Shown: positions 1 to 5,217, numbered from the stretch's first letter. The stretch is 7,156 bases of DNA from Fibrobacter succinogenes (GCA_902796785.1 CADBQJ010000261.1:1-7156), one strand, 5' to 3'. The notes: generated by a model not told the origin, from the letters alone. Numbers and translations are program-made.

Positions 1-46
1 GCCGAAATCGCCGGGTGAAGGCGAGTTTTCAAAAGATGTTCTCCGC

Positions 47-66
47 GTATCCACAGTTGTGGATGA
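47..66. promoter_or_regulatory. Inverted pair of DnaA-box-like sites
   Basis: GTATCCACA (47-55, + strand) and TCATCCACA (58-66, - strand) each match the DnaA box TTATCCACA at 8 of 9 positions. Together they form an inverted repeat with 7-bp arms (ATCCACA / TGTGGAT) and a 2-bp spacer. Head-to-head pairing suggests cooperative DnaA binding, although a small hairpin is an alternative reading. Confidence 0.5.
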
Positions 67-86
67 GATTGCGACAGATTGCGACA
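67..86. repeat. Tandem 10-bp direct repeat
   Basis: GATTGCGACA occurs twice with no spacer and no mismatch (67-76 and 77-86), between the two groups of DnaA-box-like sites. Short direct repeats in origins can bind regulators or help unwinding. With only two copies, chance or slippage remains possible and no binding protein can be named. Confidence 0.6.
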
Positions 87-112
87 AGGGCTTGAGAAGT
101 TTGAGTGATAGT

Positions 113-141
113 TGTGGAGAAATAATCCACATTGTGGGAAA
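113..141. promoter_or_regulatory. Cluster of three DnaA-box-like sites
   Basis: Three 9-mers in alternating orientation are separated by single bases: TTCTCCACA (113-121, - strand), TAATCCACA (123-131, + strand) and TTTCCCACA (133-141, - strand). Each differs by one base from the relaxed consensus TTWTNCACA. Such density in 29 bases is unlikely in a genome with over 65% G/C-rich coding sequence. The cluster abuts the most AT-rich part of the region (139-163), the arrangement expected of a DnaA assembly site beside an unwinding element. Confidence 0.5.
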
Positions 142-169
142 TAATGTTGATAGATTTGGAAAACCGGGT

Positions 170-185
170 GGTTTCACGTGAAACA
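170..185. promoter_or_regulatory. parS: parS centromere site 1
   Basis: GGTTTCACGTGAAACA matches the widely conserved chromosomal parS TGTTTCACGTGAAACA at 15 of 16 positions, with the complete 14-bp palindromic core (171-184). ParB loads here as a CTP-dependent clamp and spreads, and ParA acts on the resulting complex to segregate the origin. The site lies between the DnaA-box cluster and rsmG, less than 1.5 kb from parB, as expected for an origin-proximal parS. Confidence 0.93.
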
Positions 186-205
186 TGAGGGCGCGCCCTG
201 GGGAG

Positions 206-210
206 AGGAG
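206..210 (+). promoter_or_regulatory. Possible ribosome binding site for rsmG
   Basis: AGGAG inside a purine-rich run (201-210) is the only Shine-Dalgarno-like sequence ahead of the preferred rsmG start at 227. The gap of 16 bases is longer than usual, so the assignment is weak. Confidence 0.3.
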
Positions 211-219
211 TGTTATATT
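211..219 (+). promoter_or_regulatory. Possible extended -10 promoter element
   Basis: TGTTATATT fits the extended -10 pattern TGN-TATAAT with one mismatch in the hexamer (TATATT at 214-219). No good -35 element sits 16-18 bases upstream, where the sequence is GC-only, but extended -10 promoters can do without one. Initiation would fall near 226, practically at the preferred rsmG start codon, and the element shares base 219 with the perfect DnaA box. The AT-rich composition of the region makes chance matches fairly likely. Confidence 0.25.
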
Positions 220-227
220 TATCCACA
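219..227 (+). promoter_or_regulatory. Perfect DnaA box
   Basis: TTATCCACA is an exact match to the strict DnaA box consensus. It lies at the right edge of the AT-rich region, and its last base is the first base of the preferred ATG of rsmG. It may anchor DnaA at the origin or let DnaA modulate rsmG-parAB transcription. Confidence 0.65.
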
Positions 228-826
228 TGGAGTGGACTGATTTCTCCCATCTGGTCGGCGTCTCCTTCTCGGAGGAGCAGCTGAAGCTCTTCGCCGCGTT
301 GGGAGAGATGGTCGTTCGGTTGAACCGCAAGCACAACCTGGTCTCCGCGGGAGACCTGCCGCTGCTGAGGGAGCGTCACATTCAGGACAGCTTGATGGCG
401 CTTCTCTGGACGAAGGAGGCGCAGGGGGCGCACCTGGACCTCGGTTCGGGCACGGGCTTCCCGCTCCTCCCGCTGGCGATCGCCCAGCCGGAGCGGAAGT
501 TCGTCGGGGTGGAGTCCCGCTCCACGCGCGTGCTGCAGATGCGCTACCTCGCCGGGGAGCTGGGGCTTCGAAACGTGGAGCTGGTGGAGTCCCGCATCGA
601 GGAGCTGCCGGCGGGGTTCGGCCCCTTCGAGACTGCCACCTCCCGCGCGTTGGGATCCCTCGACGAAGATTGGCAGCGGGCGAAACCCTTCCTCCAGCCG
701 GGCGGTCGGTTTATTACCTTTAAGTCGACCCGGGACGTGGAGGGTGTTTCACGTGAAACCTTCCTCTACCAGTTGCACCCGCAGCTGAAAACCTATTCGT
801 TGGTCTGTCTGGAGAAACGGGTATGA
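227..826 (+). CDS. rsmG: 16S rRNA (guanine-527-N7) methyltransferase RsmG
   Basis: RsmG (formerly GidB) uses S-adenosylmethionine to methylate N7 of G527 in the 530 loop of 16S rRNA; its loss gives low-level streptomycin resistance in several bacteria. From the ATG at 227 the protein has 199 residues. It shows the family signatures NLVS (37-40), RHIQDS (50-55), the SAM-binding DLGSGTGFP (71-79) and SRA (139-141). An in-frame ATG at 185 would add 14 residues, but it touches parS and lacks a good ribosome binding site. The 227 start better fits the usual RsmG N-terminus, though its own putative Shine-Dalgarno is distant (16 bases). The stop overlaps the parA start in ATGA, implying translational coupling. 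A parS site (745-760) is embedded in the coding sequence and encodes residues around 173-178. Confidence 0.93.
   Translation: MEWTDFSHLVGVSFSEEQLKLFAALGEMVVRLNRKHNLVSAGDLPLLRERHIQDSLMALLWTKEAQGAHLDLGSGTGFPLLPLAIAQPERKFVGVESRSTRVLQMRYLAGELGLRNVELVESRIEELPAGFGPFETATSRALGSLDEDWQRAKPFLQPGGRFITFKSTRDVEGVSRETFLYQLHPQLKTYSLVCLEKRV
745..760. promoter_or_regulatory. parS: parS centromere site 2, inside rsmG
   Basis: TGTTTCACGTGAAACC matches the parS consensus at 15 of 16 positions and keeps the full 14-bp palindrome (746-759). It lies within the rsmG reading frame, where it encodes roughly VSRET, about 60 bases before parA. Two parS copies 575 bp apart around rsmG would give closely spaced ParB loading points beside the presumed origin. 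A parS embedded in a coding gene has precedent: Bacillus subtilis has one inside spo0J. Confidence 0.93.
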
Positions 827-1626
827 GCAGAGTCATCGCTATCAGCAACCAGAAAGGGGGCGTCGGCAAGACGACGACCGCCGTCAATCTTGCGGCAAGT
901 CTCGGGGCGTTGGAAAAGCGGGTGCTCCTGATCGACATGGACCCCCAGGCCAACTCTTCGATGGGGACCGGCATCGTCGAGATGCAGGACGAGGACATCA
1001 CCGAAGTGATGCGGTGGGCCGCCAGCCCGACGGAACTCTCCCTGGCCCGCGTGCGCGAGGTGATCCACAAGACGGACATTCCCTTCCTCGAAGTGCTCCC
1101 CAGCTCCACCTCGCTGGCCGAACTGGAAGTGGAGCTGACCATCGACACCGGAACGGCCAGCCGCCTCCGGCTGCGCAACTTGATCAACCTCCTGCGCGAC
1201 GAGTACGACTTCATCATCATCGACTCGCCGCCCAGCCTCAGCCTGCTGACGATCAACGTCCTCTGCGCCGCCGACTCCGTCATCATCCCCATCCAGTGCG
1301 AATTCTACGCGATGCAGGGGGTGGCGGACCTCCTCAACACCATCATGCGGGTGCAGAACGGGCTCAATCCGGCCCTCGAGATCGACGGCGCGCTGCTGAC
1401 CATGTTCGACTCGCGCCTCAGCCACTCCCGCCAGGTGATGGAAGAGGTGAGTCGCGAGTTCGGCGAACGGCTCTTCAAGACCATCATCCCCCGAAACGTC
1501 CGCCTGAGCGAGGCGCCGTCGTTCGCCAAGCCGGTGATCCTCTACGACGTGAAGAGCGCGGGGGCGCAGAGATACCTGGAATTGGCGCGCGAACTGCTCG
1601 AAGTGCTGGCGCGCAGAGGAGTCTGA
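823..1626 (+). CDS. parA: Chromosome partitioning ATPase ParA (Soj type)
   Basis: ParA is a deviant-Walker ATPase that dimerises with ATP, binds the nucleoid non-specifically and is released by ParB-stimulated hydrolysis, pulling the ParB-parS complex and so the origin. The 267-residue protein begins almost directly with the Walker A motif KGGVGKTT (11-18), so it is the short chromosomal type without an N-terminal helix-turn-helix domain. Further motifs are Walker A' IDMDPQAN (37-44), Walker B IIIDSPP (131-137) and the conserved C-terminal block [11 protein letters not shown] (224-234). The start overlaps the rsmG stop by 4 bases and has GGAG at 811-814, 8 bases upstream. No disrupted motif is visible. 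Confidence 0.97.
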   Translation: MSRVIAISNQKGGVGKTTTAVNLAASLGALEKRVLLIDMDPQANSSMGTGIVEMQDEDITEVMRWAASPTELSLARVREVIHKTDIPFLEVLPSSTSLAELEVELTIDTGTASRLRLRNLINLLRDEYDFIIIDSPPSLSLLTINVLCAADSVIIPIQCEFYAMQGVADLLNTIMRVQNGLNPALEIDGALLTMFDSRLSHSRQVMEEVSREFGERLFKTIIPRNVRLSEAPSFAKPVILYDVKSAGAQRYLELARELLEVLARRGV

Positions 1627-1628
1627 CG

Positions 1629-2504
1629 ATGGGAAAAAGCTCTCTCGGACGGGGATTCGACTCCCTGATGGCGACCAACCGGAACCTGGTGCACGAGCTG
1701 AGCGCCGGCGCCGCGGGCGAGACGGTGGTCCAGCTCGACCTCTCCCTGGTCGATTCCAACCCCTGGCAGCCCCGTCGCAAGTTCGACGACGACGAGATCC
1801 TCGAGCTGTCGCAGTCGATCCAGAAGCAGGGGCTGCTGCAGCCCATCACCGTCCGCCGCAACGCGGACCGCTTCCAGATCATCGCTGGCGAACGGCGCGT
1901 GCGCGCCTGCCGTCTCCTCAACATGGAGCGGATTCCCGCCCTGGTGAAGGACCGCGTGAGCGACCGCATGATGGCGGAGCTGGGCCTGATCGAAAACCTG
2001 CAGCGCGTGGACCTGAACCCGGTGGAAGAGTCCCGCGCCATGATGCAGCTGGTGGAGAACTACGGCTACACCCACGACCAGCTGGCCGAACAGCTCGGCC
2101 GCTCCCGCGCGGCGGTGACCAACGCGCTGCGTCTGCTGCGCCTGCCCGACGAAGTGCTGGGCTGGCTGGCCGAGGGCAAGCTGACCGCCGGCCACGCCCG
2201 CGCGCTCCTGGCCGAAGGGGTGGCCGATCCCGTGGCGGCGGCCCGCGACATCATCGAAAAGGGGCTGAACGTCCGCCAGGCGGAACAGGCCGCGACGAGC
2301 AAGCGCAAAGGCAATAAAGCTCCAAAACCTAAAAAACCGAAAGCCCGCCGGAATCCCCAGCTCTCCCAGCTGGAGCAGGATATCGGCTATGCTTTGGGGA
2401 CCGAAGTGGCCATCGAGGAGCTCGACGGCATCGGCACCATCTCCATCCGCTTCTCCTCCAAAGAGGAGTTCAACGCCATCTACGCGAGGATCATGGGCAA
2501 GTAG
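1629..2504 (+). CDS. parB: Chromosome partitioning protein ParB (Spo0J type)
   Basis: ParB is a CTP-dependent DNA clamp that loads at parS, spreads along nearby DNA and stimulates ParA. The 291-residue protein has every expected part: an N-terminal LGRGFDSL (6-13) of the ParA-contact type; a ParB/CTP-binding domain with GERRVRA (87-93) and ENLQRVDLNP (122-131); a helix-turn-helix region (about 147-173) for parS recognition; a Lys/Arg/Pro-rich linker (about 222-243); and a C-terminal dimerisation domain (about 244-290). The start lies 2 bases after the parA stop, with AGGAG at 1617-1621 and a 7-base gap. The reading frame is open further upstream, but that part runs out of frame through parA and is not real. 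Intact GERR and ENLQR boxes predict CTP hydrolysis. Two matching parS sites lie upstream. Confidence 0.97.
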   Translation: MGKSSLGRGFDSLMATNRNLVHELSAGAAGETVVQLDLSLVDSNPWQPRRKFDDDEILELSQSIQKQGLLQPITVRRNADRFQIIAGERRVRACRLLNMERIPALVKDRVSDRMMAELGLIENLQRVDLNPVEESRAMMQLVENYGYTHDQLAEQLGRSRAAVTNALRLLRLPDEVLGWLAEGKLTAGHARALLAEGVADPVAAARDIIEKGLNVRQAEQAATSKRKGNKAPKPKKPKARRNPQLSQLEQDIGYALGTEVAIEELDGIGTISIRFSSKEEFNAIYARIMGK

Positions 2505-3290
2505 ATGAGGTCCTTCGTCACCATCCAGGCCATCCCGACCGGCAAGGGGAAGATCCGCCAGTTCGTGCTCTACCGCTGGCAGCTGACGCTGATCGCGCTG
2601 TTCGTCTCGGCGGTGGTCGTGACGATGGCGCTGGCCGGCTACTACAGCGCCACGGTGCTGGTGAGCGCGCTGGAGGCGCAGCGGCTGCAGACGGAGAACC
2701 GCGAGCTGGCGGCGGAGAACGACCGCTACCGCCAGGCGCTGATCGTGCTGGACTCGGTGCGCGCCGAGCAGGACCGCCTCCACCGGATCGGGCGGACGCT
2801 GCTGGGGCCGGCGGACTCCGTGCCCGAGCTCGTGGCCGCCCGCGCGGGCCGTCCCGAGGGCGACGAGCAGCTGGAGGAATACGTGAAGCGCTACCGCCGC
2901 GACGCCGAGCGCGGGACGGGCGCCCGCCCGAGCATCAAGCCGGTGATCGGCGTGGTGACCCAGCGGTGGAAGGAGAACGGCACGGACCACCAGGGGGTGG
3001 ACATCGCGGCGATCCTCAACGACCCGGTCTACGCGGCCGCGTCGGGCGTGGTGACCTCCGTGGCCAAGAAGGAGGACCTGGGGCTCGTGGTGACGATCGA
3101 GCACGGCGAGGGATGGTCCACGCTCTACGCGCACCTGAACCGCGCGCTGGTGAAAAAGGGGGACGCGGTGCGCCGCGGCACCTCGATCGGGACGATCGGG
3201 ATGACCGGCAACACCACCGGGCCCCATCTGCACTACGAGGTGCGCCTGAAGGGCGAACCGCAGGACCCGTCGGAATTTTTCATGGATTAG
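2505..3290 (+). CDS. Membrane-anchored M23 family (LytM-type) peptidoglycan peptidase
   Basis: M23 enzymes are zinc metallopeptidases that cut peptide cross-links in peptidoglycan. This 261-residue protein has a short basic cytoplasmic tail (1-24, containing IPTGKGKIRQF), one transmembrane helix (about 25-48), a predicted coiled coil (about 55-95), a charged linker and a C-terminal M23 domain (about 145-258). The zinc and catalytic residues are present: H162 and D166 in HQGVD, H210 in YAHL, and H241/H243 in HLHYE. It should therefore be an active enzyme on the periplasmic side rather than a degenerate LytM activator. The start codon directly abuts the parB stop (TAGATG) and has only a weak, distant Shine-Dalgarno (near 2485-2490), so translation is probably coupled to parB. 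The bactofilin gene follows at once. Membrane M23 proteins paired with bactofilins (Csd1 with CcmA in Helicobacter; LmdC in stalked alphaproteobacteria) shape cells, and the same role is inferred here. Confidence 0.9.
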   Translation: MRSFVTIQAIPTGKGKIRQFVLYRWQLTLIALFVSAVVVTMALAGYYSATVLVSALEAQRLQTENRELAAENDRYRQALIVLDSVRAEQDRLHRIGRTLLGPADSVPELVAARAGRPEGDEQLEEYVKRYRRDAERGTGARPSIKPVIGVVTQRWKENGTDHQGVDIAAILNDPVYAAASGVVTSVAKKEDLGLVVTIEHGEGWSTLYAHLNRALVKKGDAVRRGTSIGTIGMTGNTTGPHLHYEVRLKGEPQDPSEFFMD

Positions 3291-3294
3291 GAGG
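3289..3294 (+). promoter_or_regulatory. Strong ribosome binding site for bactofilin
   Basis: AGGAGG is a perfect Shine-Dalgarno sequence 5 bases before the ATG at 3300, overlapping the stop codon of the M23 gene. It contrasts with the weak signal before the M23 gene and predicts more bactofilin than peptidase, as expected for a polymer-forming scaffold. Confidence 0.8.
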
Positions 3295-3299
3295 CTGCA

Positions 3300-3680
3300 A
3301 TGGCTAAAACCAACGAACAGTACATCACCCAGATTTCCCCCGCCACCACGGTGAAGGGCGAGCTGGTCGTCGAAAACGACCTTCGCCTGGCCGGCCGCCT
3401 GGAAGGCAATCTCCGCTGCACCGGCGACCTGGTGCTGGAGCAGACCGGCGTGATCGAGGGCGACATCGACGTCGCCGCCGCCAGCCTGGCCGGCGTCCTC
3501 AAGGGCAAGGTGAAGGTCTCCGGGAAGCTGACCCTCGAAAACACCGCCCGCCTGGAAGGCGACATCGACACCAAGGAGCTGGTGATCAACGAAGGCGCCT
3601 TTTTTCAGGGCACCTGCCAGATGAACGCGGCCGCCGGCGCCAAGGGCTCCGGCAAGTCCGCCGCCTCGCTCGAGGTCTGA
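3300..3680 (+). CDS. Bactofilin family cytoskeletal protein
   Basis: Bactofilins polymerise without nucleotide into filaments, often on the inner face of the membrane. They position cell-wall enzymes and, in Myxococcus, also parts of the ParABS apparatus. The 126-residue protein is nearly all bactofilin domain (about 14-108). It shows the regular beta-helix pattern of short Gly-containing turns such as VKGELVVENDLRLAGRLEG and VIEGDIDV, ending in the characteristic AFFQGTCQM. The first 13 residues are polar and hydrophobic-poor except for YITQI, and could form the membrane-touching N-terminal tail seen in the family. The C-terminal tail (109-126) is Ala/Gly/Ser-rich and likely disordered. It follows the M23 gene in the same transcription unit, 9 bases after its stop. 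Confidence 0.92.
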   Translation: MAKTNEQYITQISPATTVKGELVVENDLRLAGRLEGNLRCTGDLVLEQTGVIEGDIDVAAASLAGVLKGKVKVSGKLTLENTARLEGDIDTKELVINEGAFFQGTCQMNAAAGAKGSGKSAASLEV

Positions 3681-3686
3681 TTCGCC

Positions 3687-4139
3687 GTGAAGGCGGCGGA
3701 CGGAACCGCGCCGGCCGGCGCGCCGCCGGCCCGTCCGGGGACGGAGATCGCCTTCCCGAAGCTCTACCTGGCGTTCTGCGCCGCGATCGCCCCGGCGGCG
3801 GTCGCGTGCGCCCTGGCCATGGAGCCCTGGACGGGGAACGGGGGAGAGATCCCCTTCGTCGGGGCGGTCTGGGCCTGGCTGGCCTGCGGCCTCCTCACCC
3901 TGGTCCGCGGCCCGGGCCGGATTTCCGCGTTCGCGCCGCTGGTCGGAGCCGGCCTGCGGCTCGCCTTCGCCGGGGTCGCCGCGGCGGTCGCCCTGGGGCC
4001 TTGTAAAGTCTTGGCCATGCCGTGGCTCGCGGCGTTTTCGCTGTTCTATTTGATTATCTTCTTGTTCGCGACGACGCTGGGGGCGAAGGCGCGGGGGGCG
4101 AAGAAGGTTCGGAAATGGAAGGCGGACTCAGCGGCCTAG
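3687..4139 (+). CDS. atpI: AtpI-like small membrane protein of the ATP synthase operon
   Basis: The 150-residue protein has an Ala/Pro/Gly-rich N-terminus (1-20), four hydrophobic segments (about 23-45, 55-73, 82-103, 108-131) and a basic C-terminal tail (AKARGAKKVRKWK). Size, four-helix topology and position immediately before atpB match AtpI (UncI), an accessory protein linked to c-ring assembly or ion handling and not part of the finished synthase. Sequence similarity among AtpI proteins is low, so this call leans on topology and gene order. I take the GTG at 3687 as start: it is 6 bases after the bactofilin stop, with GAGG at 3672-3675 (11-base gap, weak). The gene overlaps atpB by 25 bases. 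A lineage-specific membrane protein is the alternative. Confidence 0.72.
   Translation: MKAADGTAPAGAPPARPGTEIAFPKLYLAFCAAIAPAAVACALAMEPWTGNGGEIPFVGAVWAWLACGLLTLVRGPGRISAFAPLVGAGLRLAFAGVAAAVALGPCKVLAMPWLAAFSLFYLIIFLFATTLGAKARGAKKVRKWKADSAA
4101..4107 (+). promoter_or_regulatory. Ribosome binding site deciding the atpB start
   Basis: AAGAAGG lies 7 bases before the ATG at 4115, inside the 3' end of the atpI-like gene. It supports that start over the in-frame ATG at 4022, which would extend subunit a by 31 residues deep into the upstream gene. Confidence 0.6.
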
Positions 4140-4954
4140 GGGAGTTCCTGCTCCACCACGTGGCCGACAACCGATCGGCCTGGCGCATCTTCCCCGGCGT
4201 GGAGATTCCCCTCGACGGCTCCTTCCGCGTCGCCGGCGTCGAGCTCTACCCCTCCCTCCACGTCCTGATGCTCCTTCTCGCGCTGGTCCTCCTCGTCGCG
4301 CTTCTGCGCGTCGGCGTCCGGCGCGGCCCGGACGGGTTCCTCCCGCGCGGCCGCTTCGCCTCCGCGGTCGAGGCCGTGGTCCTCTTCGTCCGCGACGACA
4401 TCGTGGCGCCGAACCTCGGGCGCGAGCTCGCCCGGAAGTGGCTCCCCTTCTTCTGCACGCTCTTCTTCTTCCTGCTGGCGCTCAACCTGATCGGGCTGGT
4501 GCCGGGCTTCGCCGCCGCCACGGGCAACCCGAACTTCACGGCGGCGATGGCGGCGATGGTCTTCGTCGTCTTCAACGTCGCGGGGATGGTCCGCAACGGG
4601 CCGGTCGGCTACTGGCTGGGCGTGGTCCCCAAGGGGGTGCCGCTGCCGATCCTCTTCATCCTGGCCCCCATCGAGCTCTTCGGCCTCGTAACCAAGTCGG
4701 CGGCGCTGGCCATCCGTCTCTTCGCCAACATGGCGGCGGGACACATCGTCCTCTTCTCGCTGATCGCGCTGGGCGCCGTGGTCGAGTTCCTCTTCGGCAA
4801 CGCGGCGCTCTCGCTGGGCGTCGTGCAGCCGGCGGCGATCGTCTTCACCGTGGCCATCGAGGGGCTGGAGCTCTTCGTGGCCTTCCTCCAGGCCTACGTC
4901 TTCACGCTGCTCTCGGCGCTCTTCGTCGGGGCGGCGGTGCACCAGGGGCATTGA
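4115..4954 (+). CDS. atpB: F1Fo ATP synthase subunit a
   Basis: Subunit a forms the two half-channels of the Fo motor beside the c-ring. The 279-residue protein has an N-terminal periplasmic-type segment and several membrane helices (about 46-64, 109-131, 142-160, 175-195, 197-225, 238-272). The essential arginine is R201 in AIRLFANMAAGH, equivalent to R210 of E. coli. By that alignment H210 sits where E. coli has E219, and E252 where E. coli has H245, the natural Glu/His exchange known from many other a subunits. The C-terminal FVAFLQAYVFTLL (254-266) is typical of the family. The start at 4115 is chosen for its ribosome binding site and family length; it overlaps the atpI-like gene by 25 bases. 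Nothing appears truncated. Confidence 0.96.
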   Translation: MEGGLSGLGEFLLHHVADNRSAWRIFPGVEIPLDGSFRVAGVELYPSLHVLMLLLALVLLVALLRVGVRRGPDGFLPRGRFASAVEAVVLFVRDDIVAPNLGRELARKWLPFFCTLFFFLLALNLIGLVPGFAAATGNPNFTAAMAAMVFVVFNVAGMVRNGPVGYWLGVVPKGVPLPILFILAPIELFGLVTKSAALAIRLFANMAAGHIVLFSLIALGAVVEFLFGNAALSLGVVQPAAIVFTVAIEGLELFVAFLQAYVFTLLSALFVGAAVHQGH

Positions 4955-4958
4955 ATCC

Positions 4959-4965
4959 AAAGGAG
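4959..4965 (+). promoter_or_regulatory. Strong ribosome binding site for atpE
   Basis: AAAGGAG lies 6 bases before the atpE ATG, in a short A-rich gap (9 A in the 17 bases 4955-4971) between very GC-rich genes. An unstructured leader and strong Shine-Dalgarno suit the high copy number of subunit c, as with the translation enhancer before E. coli atpE. Confidence 0.8.
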
Positions 4966-4971
4966 AACAAG

Positions 4972-5217
4972 ATGGAACAGCAGGCAATGGAACAGATCAT
5001 GCGTCTCGGACCGCTCGCGGCCGGGATCGGCGCGGGACTGGCCGTGATCGGCGCGGGCCTGGGCATCGGCAAGCTGGCCTCCTCGGCCCTCGAGGGGATC
5101 GCCCGCCAGCCCGAGGCGGCCGGCGACATCCGTTCGACGATGCTGATCGCCGCGGCGCTGATCGAAGGCGTGGCCTTCTTCGCCGAAGTGATCGCGCTGA
5201 TGACGATGGGACAGTAG
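4972..5217 (+). CDS. atpE: F1Fo ATP synthase subunit c (proteolipid)
   Basis: Subunit c forms the rotating membrane ring and carries the ion. The 81-residue hairpin has helix 1 (about 11-41, glycine-rich GIGAGLAVIGAGLGIG), the polar loop ARQPEA (44-49) that contacts gamma and epsilon, and helix 2 (about 53-79) with the ion-binding carboxylate E65 in LIEGVAFF. Aligned to the sodium-binding Ilyobacter c subunit, the sodium ligand Gln32 is replaced by I32 and the residue after the Glu is Gly rather than Ser/Thr, so proton coupling is predicted. A second acidic residue, E72, lies two turns further along helix 2 and is unusual. The start at 4972 has a clear ribosome binding site; a second ATG at 4987 repeats the same nine bases (ATGGAACAG) but has none. 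The stop abuts atpF. Confidence 0.95.
   Translation: MEQQAMEQIMRLGPLAAGIGAGLAVIGAGLGIGKLASSALEGIARQPEAAGDIRSTMLIAAALIEGVAFFAEVIALMTMGQ

Larger units (their letters stand above)
1..226. other. Candidate chromosomal origin (oriC) region, no gene
   Basis: This stretch precedes rsmG and has no convincing coding content. It is strikingly AT-rich for this genome: bases 61-170 contain 46 G/C of 110 by my count, and 121-170 only 18 of 50. It holds five imperfect DnaA-box-like 9-mers, with a perfect sixth at its right edge (219-227). It also holds a tandem 10-bp repeat, an AT-rich stretch at 139-163 that could serve as an unwinding element, and a parS site. In many bacteria oriC lies beside mnmG/rsmG or parAB, so both content and context fit an origin. 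The first 18 bases read in frame as AEIAG followed by TGA and could be the end of an upstream gene (mnmG is the usual neighbour), but that is too short to identify. Origin function is inferred; the left boundary may lie outside the window. Confidence 0.6.

Noticed and set aside
1..18. Possible 3' end of an upstream gene (AEIAG then TGA)
   Set aside because: Five codons cannot identify a gene. mnmG is expected by gene order but cannot be confirmed from this window.
185..226. Upstream in-frame start for rsmG at 185
   Set aside because: It touches parS and has no good ribosome binding site, and the extra 14 residues do not resemble RsmG N-termini. It is not fully excluded.
29..433. 134-residue open frame on the - strand across the origin region and rsmG
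   Set aside because: It runs antisense to rsmG and through the DnaA boxes and parS, with no family resemblance.
1014..1628. N-terminal extension of ParB into the parA gene
   Set aside because: The frame is open but encodes low-complexity Pro/Arg/His-rich sequence out of frame with parA. The ATG at 1629 has a good ribosome binding site and gives a normal ParB N-terminus.
1542..3233. 563-residue open frame on the - strand opposite parB and the M23 gene
   Set aside because: It is the antisense shadow of two well-supported genes, with biased composition and no recognisable motif.
4022..4114. Longer AtpB from the ATG at 4022
   Set aside because: It would overlap the atpI-like gene by over 100 bases with a non-family-like N-terminus, while the ATG at 4115 has its own ribosome binding site.
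4156..4163. CCACGTGG palindrome as a third parS
   Set aside because: Only the central CACGTG matches; the flanking GTTT/AAAC arms that ParB needs are absent, and it lies in atpB coding sequence.
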